Origin: Lachnospiraceae bacterium
GTDB taxonomy: Bacteria > Bacillota > Clostridia > Lachnospirales > Lachnospiraceae
Assembly (NCBI GenBank): GCA_900752065.1
Contig: CAADTT010000068.1
Location: 1 to 32,086 of the forward strand
Length of the DNA: 32,086 nt
Direction of reading: 5' to 3'
Position 1 is the stretch's first letter. Each line of letters begins with the position of its first letter. The notes under the pieces were generated by a model. The model was given only the letters and a program-made list of their open reading frames with translations. It was not told the origin of the DNA and searched no databases. The position numbers and the translations under genes are program-made. Shown in pieces: positions 1 through 10,200 of the stretch.

Positions 1-90
1 ACAAGAAGAATTATAATAAAAGAATAAGCCCAGGCAAACCATTTTCATAACGTTTTGTGCCTGAGCGAAGCGAAAGGAATGGATATAAAC

Positions 91-1335
91 ATGAAAAAAT
101 TCAGGAGATTTGCAGTATATCTGGCACTTGGCTTGTCAGTGGCAGCGCTGGCGGCCGGATGCAAGAAGAAGCCGAAGGAAACAGAGAGCGAAACAGAGGA
201 GCTGACAGGCACAGCCGTGCCGGATACCGAGATCGAGGTAGCGACCGGGACAACTGAGAAGCAGACGAAGCTTTATACGGCGAGGGATAAGTCTTTCTCA
301 ATCGTTCTTCCGGACAGCACATGGAAAAACACAAAGGATGTAGAGGATACTCTGGTTTTTGAGGCAAAGGAGGGAAGCATTACCATCACGCATCTGTCCG
401 GAAGCGGCGTTTCATCGGTAAAGCTGCCGGAAACGGAGGAAGAGGTCCTGGGGAATTTCACTGCGGCGGGAAAGGATGCAGAGAAATATGAAGTGCTGGA
501 GTTCGAGAAGACCAGCGCAGGCAGTACAAATAAATATCATACCGTGATCAAATGCTCAGACTCCGCCGAGGATTACGTCTATTCTGTGGGCTATGATATT
601 GCGGGAAGCGATGAGATTTATTCTGTGACAGGTTTGATAAAGGAAGATGATAAAGATGTGCTGGAAGAGGTGAAGACAGCGGTAGAGAGCTTCAAGGTGC
701 TCGGCAAAGCGGCAGGTACTTCCTCGGGAAATACGACGGGACAGCAGAGTTCCGGACAGGACGGGGACGGCAGCCAGACCGGAGCATCGAAGGTGATCTA
801 TGATTCCAATGGAAATCCGATCACGGTCACGAAGAATGCGAACGGCACCTGGTCAGACAGCAGCGGAAAGACCTATGACATGCAGCAGTACGGAGTCATG
901 GGAAGCGATGGTTACTGGTATACCTACTCGGCGCCGTCTACAGGTGGAAGCAGTACAAATAACGGGGACAACGGCGACAACAGCGATGGCAATAAGAATG
1001 ACAACAATGGCGATAATAACACTCCGGTGGCAGAGACCAGTGGTTTCTATGATCAGGATGGAAATTATGTCAGTGTTACGAAGGATGCCAATGGAAACTG
1101 GGTGGATGCGTATGGAACGATCTATTATTTCGGGGACAATGGTGTGACGGATAATGCAGGAAATTATTATCCGTATAAGGACAGCAGCGAATCGACCGGA
1201 TTCTATGACAGCCAGGGAAATTATATCACAGTGACGAAGAATAGCAACGGCGAATGGGTGGACAGTTCCGGGGCGAAATATACCTTTGGTGAAACGGGCG
1301 TTACCGACGAGGCAGGGAATTTCTATCCGTACTAA
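91..1335 (+). CDS. Secreted lipoprotein with PsbP-like domain and three C-terminal aromatic repeats
   Basis: This is a lipid-anchored surface protein of 414 aa with unknown ligand. The signal peptide has a basic start (MKKFRR), a hydrophobic core and a lipobox LAAGC, so Cys24 would be lipidated. An acidic, Thr-rich linker follows. Residues about 70-215 start KLYTARDKSFSIVLP and resemble PsbP/Mog1-like alpha/beta domains. Residues 235 to the end hold three related repeats, with an Asn/Asp/Gly-rich linker between the first and second. The start at 91 is preferred over the in-frame start at 55 because it gives a complete signal peptide and has AAAGGA at 73-78; the ATG at 79 abuts that site. A TATAAT at 12-17 could be its -10 box, but any -35 lies outside the window. 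The product is not a recognised named protein; the lipoprotein assignment is firm. Confidence 0.85.
   Translation: MKKFRRFAVYLALGLSVAALAAGCKKKPKETESETEELTGTAVPDTEIEVATGTTEKQTKLYTARDKSFSIVLPDSTWKNTKDVEDTLVFEAKEGSITITHLSGSGVSSVKLPETEEEVLGNFTAAGKDAEKYEVLEFEKTSAGSTNKYHTVIKCSDSAEDYVYSVGYDIAGSDEIYSVTGLIKEDDKDVLEEVKTAVESFKVLGKAAGTSSGNTTGQQSSGQDGDGSQTGASKVIYDSNGNPITVTKNANGTWSDSSGKTYDMQQYGVMGSDGYWYTYSAPSTGGSSTNNGDNGDNSDGNKNDNNGDNNTPVAETSGFYDQDGNYVSVTKDANGNWVDAYGTIYYFGDNGVTDNAGNYYPYKDSSESTGFYDSQGNYITVTKNSNGEWVDSSGAKYTFGETGVTDEAGNFYPY
793..1332 (+). repeat. Three ~45-aa protein repeats in the lipoprotein C-terminus
   Basis: The units begin near residues 235 (VIYDSNGNP), 318 (GFYDQDGNY) and 370 (GFYDSQGNY). 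Each reads roughly YD..GN-x-(I/V)-(T/S)-VTK-x(2)-NG-x-W-x-D-x(2)-G, then an aromatic stretch and, in units 2 and 3, GVTD-x-AGN-x-YPY. Units 2 and 3 are closest and are 52 aa apart. The Trp/Tyr/Gly pattern recalls wall- or glycan-binding repeats, but the family was not identified. Confidence 0.75.
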
Positions 1336-1377
1336 AGCCATATGTCAGGCGGTTCCCCAAAGGAAATACAGGCGGCG

Positions 1378-2697
1378 TCACGGGTTCAGCATTACGGAGG
1401 CATAGAAAACTCCGTTCTTCCATTCAAACCGGGCGTCGCCATGATACCGTTCTGCAATGGCACGGGCGGAGCCGGTGCCGATGCCCGAGCCGGGGTGCTT
1501 GCTGGAAGGCAGCGCATCGCAGTCCAGGCTGGGAGGGACGGAGCAGGTATTGTCTACGGTGAGGGTAAGCATACTGTGGCCGGTCTGCCGGATATGTACC
1601 TGAACGACCGGCTTTTTGGATGAGTCGGCGGTGCAGGCTTCTAATGCATTCTCCAGAAGATTGCCCAGAAGCACACAAAATTCATGTTCGGGAATGATGG
1701 TGTCTGCGTTCATGTGAACTGCAATTTTCATATCAATTCCGGATGAGAGGGCTTTCTGGGCATAAAATCCAAGAATGGCATCTACGGCGGGATTTCCTGA
1801 CCAGATATGAAGAATCTCCAGCGGGATGCTTTCATCCACATCCCTGAGATATTTTTTCAGTGAAAGGAAATCCTGCTTGTCAATATATCCCTGAATCGCC
1901 CGGAGGTGCTGGCGGAGATCATGTCTGGCACGCCGGGTTTCTTCTATATGGGATTTCAGAAGCTTGTATTCATTTGCCTGAATACCGGCGAGCTGTTCCA
2001 GGTAGCGTATTTTTTCCTGATCTTCAAGCTGCTGCTGAAACTGACGGATCGACTGGATGACATAGTAGTAGATCAGAAAAATGGAGCCCATGAGAAAGAC
2101 AGGGGGAAGCAGGAACGTGATGTCCTGGGGGTCCGGGTTGAAAGAAAAGGTACACAGATAAACGATGACGCTGTTAAATACCGGGAGCAGCCAGACCTTA
2201 TTCCAGATCCCTGGGGCTTCAATCTCAAATACATTTTGTGCCGTTTTGCAGAAATACCGCAGCATAAAGGGAAGGGTAAGAAGAAAGATGAGAAGTCCCA
2301 GCAGTCCGGTCTGCCAGGAATGGATACCCTTCGGTGTTTTGCTGATGTATTGTTCCAGACAGGATGCCGCAGCATGAGTCAGAATAACATAATCTGCAGT
2401 AAAGACAAAAAGAAAGCTGATTTTTCCCCATTCCATGTCGACAATCAGAAAAAACGGGATACCATAAATAAAAAAAGTGGAAAGCCGGATCAGTTCAAGA
2501 GGCAGCCTCATAGAATAGAGGAAGGAAAAGAGCATCATATAGGCCAGTTCAACGGAGATCAGGAAAAGAGGCATTTTCCTCCTGCCAAGACGCAGATGCT
2601 GGCGGAAGGGAGCATAGGCGAACAGATGAAAAGGCATCGTGATAAAAAGTTCATTTAATAAAGCACCCGCCAGTTCCGGGGAAAAAAGAACAGTCAT
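1378..2697 (-). CDS. GHKL-family (AgrC-like) sensor histidine kinase
   Basis: This 439-aa membrane sensor kinase should phosphorylate the LytTR regulator encoded just upstream. Residues 1 to about 215 contain six or seven hydrophobic segments and no large extracellular domain, as in AgrC-like sensors of peptides or membrane signals. A coiled-coil-like linker leads to the H-box RRARHDLRQH with phospho-acceptor His259. The N-box is GNLLENALEAC (Asn346 and Asn350) and the G-box is GSGIGTGSARAIAERYHG. All catalytic boxes look intact. The ATG lies 2 nt after the regulator's stop, and its GGAAGGAGG site sits inside the regulator's 3' end, so the two are translationally coupled. The signal is unknown; no propeptide gene of the AgrD type was seen nearby. 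The gene converges on the lipoprotein gene with about 40 bp between them and no clear terminator. Confidence 0.92.
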   Translation of the reverse strand: MTVLFSPELAGALLNELFITMPFHLFAYAPFRQHLRLGRRKMPLFLISVELAYMMLFSFLYSMRLPLELIRLSTFFIYGIPFFLIVDMEWGKISFLFVFTADYVILTHAAASCLEQYISKTPKGIHSWQTGLLGLLIFLLTLPFMLRYFCKTAQNVFEIEAPGIWNKVWLLPVFNSVIVYLCTFSFNPDPQDITFLLPPVFLMGSIFLIYYYVIQSIRQFQQQLEDQEKIRYLEQLAGIQANEYKLLKSHIEETRRARHDLRQHLRAIQGYIDKQDFLSLKKYLRDVDESIPLEILHIWSGNPAVDAILGFYAQKALSSGIDMKIAVHMNADTIIPEHEFCVLLGNLLENALEACTADSSKKPVVQVHIRQTGHSMLTLTVDNTCSVPPSLDCDALPSSKHPGSGIGTGSARAIAERYHGDARFEWKNGVFYASVMLNP

Positions 2698-2699
2698 GG

Positions 2700-3434
2700 C
2701 TAAAGCCTCCTTCCTCTTGCTTTTGTATAAGTAAACTGCAGAAACTGCTCCCGTACATCGCGGTATTTCAGGCGGCTGATGGGGATATTTTCTCCTGTGG
2801 ATAAGAGAAAACAGTTTTCCAGCAGCTTATCGACAGCCTCAAGGTTTACCAGGATTCCTCTGGTGCAGTCGCAGAAATAAGGATATTGAAGGAGTATGGC
2901 GGAAAAATCCCGCAGGTTCATAAAAACAGTCTGTTCTGTTCCATCTGTTTTATGTACAAAAATCTTGCGGTTCAGACATTCTGCATAGGCGATGGAGTGG
3001 ATCAGCATACGTTCCTCTCCATTTTTTCCGGGTACAGTGATCATCTGTCCCTGCTCCAGCAGAGCAGTTTTGCAGCGGCCGATCGCCTGAGAGAGTTTTT
3101 CGTAGGAATAGGGCTTCACCAGGTAATAAGAAGAATCCACCTCATAGCTTTCTACAGCAAAATCAAAGGAAGTCGTGATAAAGATCAGGCGGCATTCACA
3201 GTCGGATTCCCGAATCTTCCGGGCGGCGTCCATTCCGGTCATTTCCGGCATGTAGATGTCCAGAAATATGATATCGTACAGATCCTTGTGAAATTCCTTC
3301 AGAAACGCTTCGCAGCTCTGGTACAGCCTGGGAGCGGGAACAAGAGGAACATGGTGTTCTCCGGCCCAGCGGCAGACTTCATTTTTCAGGTATTCCAGAT
3401 CCTGAGGATTATCATCAATCAGTGCGACTCGCAT
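2700..3434 (-). CDS. LytTR-family response regulator
   Basis: This is a two-domain DNA-binding response regulator of 244 aa and the partner of the adjacent GHKL kinase. The receiver (about 1-125) has the acidic pair in LIDDN, the phospho-acceptor Asp59 in IIFLDIYMPEMTG, and the conserved Lys in YYLVKPYS. Residues about 135-240 form a LytTR domain, with YAECLNRKIFVH, FCDCTRGILVNLEAV and IPISRLKYRDV. Two in-frame ATGs exist. AGGAGG lies 2 nt from the one at 3440 but 8 nt from the one at 3434, so 3434 is chosen; the alternative adds Met-Ile. LytTR regulators normally bind direct repeats upstream of surface, competence or bacteriocin genes. The neighbouring divergent operon of giant exported proteins is an obvious candidate target, which is inference. 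Transcribed from the promoter at 3534-3562. Confidence 0.92.
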   Translation of the reverse strand: MRVALIDDNPQDLEYLKNEVCRWAGEHHVPLVPAPRLYQSCEAFLKEFHKDLYDIIFLDIYMPEMTGMDAARKIRESDCECRLIFITTSFDFAVESYEVDSSYYLVKPYSYEKLSQAIGRCKTALLEQGQMITVPGKNGEERMLIHSIAYAECLNRKIFVHKTDGTEQTVFMNLRDFSAILLQYPYFCDCTRGILVNLEAVDKLLENCFLLSTGENIPISRLKYRDVREQFLQFTYTKARGRRL

Positions 3435-3488
3435 AATCATTTCCTCCTGTTAAAAAAGCTGCCAGCGGCAGGATAACGAAAGAATCAT

Positions 3489-3502
3489 AAACGTGAAACG
3501 TG
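3489..3502. repeat. Tandem 7-bp direct repeat in the regulator's 5' leader
   Basis: AAACGTGAAACGTG is two perfect copies of AAACGTG. It lies between the predicted transcription start and the start codon of the LytTR regulator. The 7-bp phase is shorter than usual for LytTR half-sites, so it may be an operator for another protein or have no function. Confidence 0.35.
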
Positions 3503-3533
3503 TCAGACGCAAAGCGGCTGAATTCTTGAGTGT

Positions 3534-3562
3534 ATTATACCATATTTTAATAGAAGTGTGAA
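3534..3562 (-). promoter_or_regulatory. SigA-type promoter for the LytTR regulator/kinase operon
   Basis: Read on the minus strand, TTCACA (3557-3562) is followed after 17 bp by TATAAT (3534-3539), preceded by TGG, an extended -10. The -35 matches consensus in five of six bases. It points into the regulator gene about 100 bp downstream. Confidence 0.75.
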
Positions 3563-3581
3563 AATACACCTGATGTATTTT
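3561..3581. repeat. Inverted repeat overlapping the regulator promoter -35
   Basis: AAAATACA (3561-3568) and TGTATTTT (3574-3581) are perfect 8-bp arms around CCTGA. The left arm covers the edge of the minus-strand -35, so this could be an operator. On the plus strand it is followed by four more T, so a weak terminator is an alternative. Confidence 0.4.
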
Positions 3582-3604
3582 TTTTGCATCTCATGCAGAT
3601 GGAC

Positions 3605-3632
3605 TTGACAAACTTTTTCAAAATGCTATGCT
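3605..3632 (+). promoter_or_regulatory. SigA-type promoter facing the pseudo-receiver/giant-protein operon
   Basis: TTGACA (3605-3610) is a perfect -35, followed after 16 bp by TATGCT (3627-3632). Transcription should begin near 3638-3640, at the first base of the hairpin described next. It is the only good promoter seen upstream of the operon at 3777-20945. Confidence 0.6.
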
Positions 3633-3638
3633 TTTTTT

Positions 3639-3672
3639 AGACCAATCTCTTTTTGAGGAGGGTCTTTTTTTT
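3639..3672 (+). terminator. Terminator-like hairpin at the 5' end of the operon transcript (possible attenuator)
   Basis: AGACC (3639-3643) pairs with GGTCT (3661-3665), and an inner TCTC/GAGG-type stem closes a T-rich loop, with a small internal loop between. Eight T follow (3665-3672). The 3' arm also contains AGGAGG (3656-3661), a ribosome-binding-site sequence, 11 nt before an ATG at 3673 that opens a 12-codon ORF ending at 3711. The hairpin could be an attenuator, a 5' stability element, or an ordinary terminator. Confidence 0.5.
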
Positions 3673-3776
3673 ATGTTGCAGGAAATCAAGAGTGAGGGGA
3701 AGGGGAGCTGAGGCGGGCTTGCCCGTTCTGTTCTTGCCATGTATAGGAAAAGGGAATGGCATAGAGGGAGGATGAG

Positions 3777-4148
3777 ATGAAGGTTATACTTTACGGTGAA
3801 AATGAGAAGGAACTTCAGCAGTTGACAGAGTATCTGGAGTACTGCGGCAGGACAGAACTGCGCCATGTATATGTCACATCATTCAGTGAGCATGTGGATT
3901 TTTGCAGGGCGGTCCGGGACGGGACAGCGCCTCCGGATCTGTTTGTGATCGCACTGAATGGAACATCCAGCCTTGAGATCATGGAGATGGTACGTGCCGG
4001 GTATCCGGATATTGATATTTTCTGGTTTTCTGATCTGGATTTTGCGGTGCGTTCCTATCTTTACGGGACGCTCTGGTTCGGACGGAAGCCAGTCAGCCTG
4101 GAAGATATGCAGAAGGCATTCCGGCGAAAGATCAGCAGGGAAAAATGA
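3777..4148 (+). CDS. Stand-alone degenerate receiver-domain protein (no phospho-acceptor Asp)
   Basis: This 123-aa protein looks like a CheY-type receiver of the LytTR-regulator class without any output domain. MKVILYGENEKELQQLTEYL matches the first strand and helix, but the usual acidic pair is Gly7-Glu8. DLFVIALNG matches the phosphorylation strand, with Ala59 where Asp is expected. WFSDLDFAVRSYLYG and FGRKPVSLEDMQKAF match the switch and Lys strand/helix, keeping Ser85 and Lys104. It therefore should not be phosphorylated normally and may act by binding the kinase, the regulator or another protein. GGGAGG lies 5 nt upstream. It is followed 57 bp later by the 2473-aa exported protein gene, probably in one operon, and lies divergent from the kinase/regulator pair. 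Identification is by fold pattern only. Confidence 0.65.
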   Translation: MKVILYGENEKELQQLTEYLEYCGRTELRHVYVTSFSEHVDFCRAVRDGTAPPDLFVIALNGTSSLEIMEMVRAGYPDIDIFWFSDLDFAVRSYLYGTLWFGRKPVSLEDMQKAFRRKISREK

Positions 4149-4205
4149 AGCTTAAAGGATGAATAAAACAGAAAATACAGAAATTTCAGGTAGAAAGGAG
4201 AAAAA

Positions 4206-7200
4206 ATGAAGTTGCAAAAGAGAAAGAGCAAAAAGTTTAGGACGGCGCTGGAGGGAAAGCGGACGCTGAGCGTGATACTGACAGCAGCGCTGCTCTTAAA
4301 TCCCCTGGGACCGGTCGCTTCTTTCCTGGCAGGAGGAAGGGCAGCGGCGGCAAACTATCTGCCCGTACCGGCAGCGGCAGACTTTGTTCTTCTGAACAAA
4401 GTGACGGCGAACCAGAGCTGGAATGGCTACCGGAGCTACAGCATGGGGGAGGACATGGTACTGACAGGGAGCACGGGCGGCACGCTGATCAATTATGAAC
4501 AGGGATTTACGGAGATGACTTACGCCCATGTTTACGGCGGGAACACCGGCTGGAATGCAGTCTTTGAGAATAAGGCTTTTACGGGAACCACGACGGAAGA
4601 AACCGTATGCCGCCTGGGAGGATATGTGTACAACAATGACGGATCGACCGCGTATCTGGGAAGCGGCACGGCGAACAGCAGCGCATATGACGAAAGCGGC
4701 ATGTTTACGACGGACTGGCTTCCCTGCCAGGAGGCAAAGGCAGTCATCAGCGGCAGGGGAAAAGCACATGTAAGCCATATATGGTTCGTCATGGCGGATC
4801 TCACGGCTCCGGGCGAAAAAGGCTGGAATATGGAAGTGCGCCTGGAGGAAGGGACTCCGATCCTGTGGCTTACCGGCAAAGAAACCGTGCGGCCGGCCAA
4901 TGATACGATAACGGCGGAAGATTTGAAAAAGCTGAAGTTGCGACTGGGGCTGGTGCCGCGAAAAAATCCCGGCGCCGAGCCTATCTATGTGACGGCTGAG
5001 GCTGTCAAATACAAGGAGGACGGTTCCGGGCTGGGATTTCGTGTAAATTCCACAGAATGGAGCAGCCTGGACGGACAGGAGTATCAGATCATCAATATAC
5101 AGGACGCTACCACGGAGTCCGGATATAATTTCCAGCTTTTCAGCGGAGGTAGCCTGACAGTGAAACGGCCGCTGGTTGACCTGGCGGGAAATCCGGTTTA
5201 TTTCCCCAGTGTGCCGGAAAGCACAAAAGCGCAGGGGCTGTATCTGGACGCACAGCCTCCTGTTGCTGCGGCAGTGAAGCTGAGCGGAACGTCCGTGAGT
5301 GCATCGTCACAGAATCTTCCGGATCAGTGGCCGGAGGATATCGACAGGGCGAGCCTGTTTTCTACCAAGGGCAACAAGCTGCAGATGAAAGTGCAGCTCA
5401 GTGAGCTGGTCGTTCATCCCTCTGCAGAAGATATGAAGAAGATTTCCCTGTCCTGGAACAATCTGACGCGCACCACCTCCAGGCTGACCGGGATCGAGGA
5501 TAGTTATGCGAACGGCGTAAACGGGGGGCTGGTATCCACGCTGGTCTTTGAGCCGATTACAATCCGCGACGACCAGCCGGACAGCTATCAGGGAAAACGT
5601 ATCGGCGCGAATGAGCTGTACGGCGCAGAATATCTGCGGGACTACAGCGGAAATGTCATGGCGGAAACCGGACAGGCGGTGGACTTAACAGGCGTCAGCC
5701 CGGATTGCCAGAATTATCTGGACACGAAAGGCCCCCTTGCAGAGAAAAAGGATATCCTTATTTTGAATAAGACCGGCCAGGAGGCTTACTATGTGGTGCC
5801 TCTGCACATCCAGGACGGCACTGACGGCGTGCTGGCGGCAGGCGTGGCAGGACAGACAGGCAGGATCGCCCTGACCAGCTATGCGGGTGCGCCGCAGATG
5901 ACTTATGAATACGAGGTCAGTAATAGTGCCGGGGCTTTGGACAACCTGAGCCAGAGGGGAACCATCGGCGGAGAGGGAAATGAGATCTGGAGTGATTTCC
6001 CGCTCCTTGGAAACGCAGACTATTATCTGCATATAAAATTATCGGATATCACAGGGAAAGAGCTCTCTGATGCCAAAGGGCTCACGCTGAAGCTGCAGCT
6101 CTCCGATATCATCGGCAATGTGTCAACGCCGGTATTTCCTGTGACAAATCTTGAATTGGATCAGGTGGCTCCGGAGCTGGTGCTGAGCGCGCAGGGAGTC
6201 ACCGTGTCCAGTACCGCAGAAGGGAATGAGGCGGTACTGAAAGTCCTGGCGCAGAGCAGCGACCTGAACGGGATCAACCGGATGGAGTACCAGTGGACAG
6301 TCGTAGGGGGAAACCCGGCAGAGAATGGATGGACGATAGTTTCGGCGGATAGGCAGGAGATCACGGAAACCGTCAGCGGAGAGAATACCGTATCCCGCGA
6401 TCTGGTCGTGAGAGCCTATGATATCTATGGAAATGTCACAGAGAAACGCATCACGATGGCGGCGGATCTGTCGCGGGCGGTGGGAAGGTTCCGTGTGGCA
6501 GGCGATCCCCAGACGCCTTCGGCGGACACGGATCTGTTTATCTCAGGTCCGACCTCCACTGGAACGATAACAGAGGAGGCGAGCACCAGAGCCACCGTTG
6601 TAATAGGAAGCAATACGTATGTTCGCATTTTCAAGGGAGATGAGCAGGTAAGCCTTTTGGATCAGACAGCCACAGACTGGTATCAGGTGGCGATATCGAA
6701 AGGGGCGTACACTGGGGTAACGCCGCAGGCGTCCCCGGACTGGTCGTACTACGGAGATATTTCGGTTTCGCTGACATCCAGCCTGAAGGATCTGACGCCC
6801 GCGGTGGGAAACACGGTGGACGACAGCGGGGATGTGACGCTTTTCCAGGACGCTTCCCTGACAGTAGCCTATGCCTCCAGGCAGGAGGACGTACACAGCG
6901 TATCCTTTGGAGATGTGCAGGACAGCGCGGGACAGGAAGCACATTACCACCGTTTGTCGGTCGGTGAAAAGACTTATTCATACTATAAATTTGACCGCAC
7001 GATGGCAGGCGCGAGGATGCTCTTTACCCTGACAAATGCGAAGATCGGCGGATGGGCGCAGAAGGATGTGGACTTTGACGCATCCTATGCCGTGCTGGTA
7101 AAGACGGACAGGGAGGGCAATCCGCTGGGGGATGAGGAGATCTCTGAGAGGGCTTCTTTAAGTCAGGGGGGAAATCAGGTGTTTTCCGTCCCGGCCTGTG

Positions 7201-10200
7201 ACAAAGACGGGAATCCCTTCGCCAGCGGCGCTTATGCGCTGAAGGTCTTCGTAAAGCAGAAGGCGGGAGGCGAGCAGACCTTTTTGGGAACAGTCCCGCT
7301 TCTGCTGGATTCGGCGGGGGTGCCGACCCAGTTTGGCATCCTCTCCTATGACAAAATGGTCCGCACGGTCTACGGGGATAACGACCTGTATAACCTGTAC
7401 GGCGTTTCCATGGATCAGACGGCGGAGGAAGGCGATGTGCTGCATACGATCAATGTGCCCGTGGCAAAGCCGGACGGCTTTGGTATGACTACAGCGATCA
7501 GCGAAGGGCTGAATGGGAGGATTCCGGGAACAATCGGGAAGATCGACGGCCATGCAGCTTATCTGACGGAGGTGCAGAATGCCCTGAAGGGAAGCCGGGC
7601 AAGCGGTTCCGCACCCGATATTGAACTATTGCTTAGCGCACAGTGGACAGCGGAAGAGGAACCCGGCAAATGGCTAGGCAACGTCTTGGGACGGGCCAGC
7701 GGGATCAGGTTCTGGAATGCGGCAAGCAGCGGAGATCCTGCGGACTTGCCATATACGGAGGCATCGTATTATACCGCCGACTCGTCCAATACCAGGATCC
7801 GATTTGATTTTAATCCGAAATGGTACGATGAGGGGGTAACCTCGGATGTGGTATCTCAGGAGGAACTGGCGGCAAAGACGCTGGACGACTTTGCGCTGGC
7901 TCTTGGCTCCAACACCATCTGTTACCAGTTGGAGATGGAAAACGGCCTGGTATCCCCGGTTTACCAGTTTGAACTGAATCTCTGCGACCAGGCGCCGGAG
8001 CTGGAGCTGGAATACAGCTTTGGACCGAGTGTGATCGAAAAAACGGATACCAATTATGATGGGATAGGCATACCGAAGAAATATGCGGAGTACGTGGACG
8101 TATCGGTGAAGGACGCCTTTTCCGCTTATGGCGACCTGACATTTTATCATGTCTCTTATAATTCCTTCAAAAAAACGTGGGTCCGTGAGGAAATGGAGGC
8201 GGGCGGTTCGATCCGCATATCCCAGAATGGAAACGGTTCCTTCGGTTTTCTGGGAACGTCAACCAGTAATGGCAGTTCGTATAACGGGATAGAGTTCACG
8301 ACCCGCGAATTTATCTGTGCGGTGGACAGGATGGGAAATGCAGTCAGCGCCTATCCGATCCTGACGGGTTCAGACAAGGAGAACACGGAGGATGACAGCT
8401 ATTATTATGGAATTACCGATGACAGCTCATTCTTTGAGACTACTGCCCCGGTGCTGGCATATGACGGATTGACCTATACGATAGATTTTGAGAGTTCGTC
8501 GGACAGGTTGGACTATTATACGGTGCAGATGGACGACCGGCTGCCGGAACGGGTGGATCTCAGTCAGCCGAGCTATTATTACGAGAGCGTCGCGAATAGT
8601 GCGGGACTTGTACATGCTACTGGCTATGGTATTGACTTTTATCTGCCCTATGAGCCGGACAGGGCGGAGGGAGAAGAGGTGACTCATAGGGTGAAGATCA
8701 CCGCATATGGGTATGGAGAGACGCCCGCCTCCCAGCCGGTGGAAAAAACGGTAGAATATGAGATCACTGCACAGAATGTAAAACCGCGGGTGGAGGTCGA
8801 TACGGAGTATTACGAGAATAATGGATGGAAAGTTGGGGAAGTTCGGATAAAAATGAATGCGCCGGTCAAAGATGAGAAGCATGGAATATCTGCTCACTCG
8901 CTGTATATGACAGCTTATAAAAACGGCACCTACTGGCTTACCCTGACGGATCAATATGGAAATGAGTACCAGCAGGAGCTTGTCGTTTCCGGGATGCCGG
9001 AGGATCCTGTCATTGATATTTCCACGACGGAGCCTACCGTCGGGCCGGTAGTCATTAAGGTAACCAGCGGGAACTATCTGCTGGCTACCTCCGCCCATCC
9101 GGATGAGGGCGGCGCGGGCGGATGCCAAACTCAGCCGACGGTCACAGGATATGGCTCGAAGGAGATGGAGATCTCCATTCCGGAGAACTGCTTCTTCTCT
9201 ATCTGCTGGGGTGAGGATGAAGAGACGATACATAGTAATTATGTGTCTATGTCCATAAATAACATTGCTAAAAATACAGAACTCTCCCCGGCAGTACAGT
9301 GGTGCTACGATGCATCTATGCTGGAGGACGGCAATATCCTCCGGGGAGACCGGCTGCGGGCAGTGCTGATAGATAAAAACGGCGCCGCCCTCGTAGATCC
9401 GCAGACAGGCTCGATGCCGTACTACGAGTTTGTGCCCGGAGGGGCAACGGAGTATACCTTCAGCGGCTGTCAGACTACGGACGGAAGGACCGTGCCGGAT
9501 ACCACGGCGGTGCTCCCGGTGACGCTGCTCCCCTATGAGACGGAAGCGGAAGATGTGGATGCACCGGATCTTGCAGTTACGGGCTATGTCATGCGGCAGG
9601 GGAAATCCAGCCAGATCCCGGGCGTTTACCTTCAGAGCCGCCTGGAAAATGCCGCCGTCATCTACGGATATGAGGATGCATACGGGGCGGAGAATATCTT
9701 TTCCGACATGCGGCCCTTCCTCGCAAAGATGTCCTGGGCGAACAGCTATACGTTCCGGGTCGGTGTGGAGGACCAAAGCAAGGTGCGGCTGTTTGTAAAG
9801 CAGGAGCTCTCCGAGACGGCGCCGGACTATGAGACGGGAACCAGCGACAGCATCGAGGGCGTATCCCTGACAGGGCGTACCCTGACGGTGAGCCAGAATG
9901 TGGAGTTTGTCCTCTATGCGGTGGATGAAAATGGAAATACCAGCGTTGTGCCCTTCCAGGTGACGGATCTGGGTGACCTCCCGGAGCCGGAGTACGTGAA
10001 GGCGCGGACGAAAGCGGGAGATGAGGTGCGGATCTATCTGCTGAAGCCGGAGATTGCGGGAATCAGTGATTTACAGATCACAAACGACGATAACAATGAC
10101 AAGGTTCCGGATGCGAAGACAGAGGACGATGTGAAGTCTGCATTTTATGGAATGCCTTACCTTTCGGTAAAAGAAAATGGAACGGTAGTGCTGCGTTACT

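Noticed and set aside
1336..1377. Bidirectional terminator between the lipoprotein and kinase genes
   Set aside because: No stable stem followed by a T run is visible on either strand in this 42-bp gap.
1906..2658. 250-codon open frame on the plus strand
   Set aside because: Antisense to the histidine kinase; Lys/Gln-rich shadow with no recognisable domain.
3673..3711. 12-codon ORF as a confirmed leader peptide gene
   Set aside because: It has a ribosome-binding-like sequence 11 nt upstream, but that sequence is buried in a hairpin and no run of regulatory codons is seen. Kept only as part of a finding, not as a gene.
8427..9776. 449-codon open frame on the minus strand
   Set aside because: Antisense to the 2473-aa gene, with the same Arg/His/Ile-rich shadow composition and no ribosome binding site.
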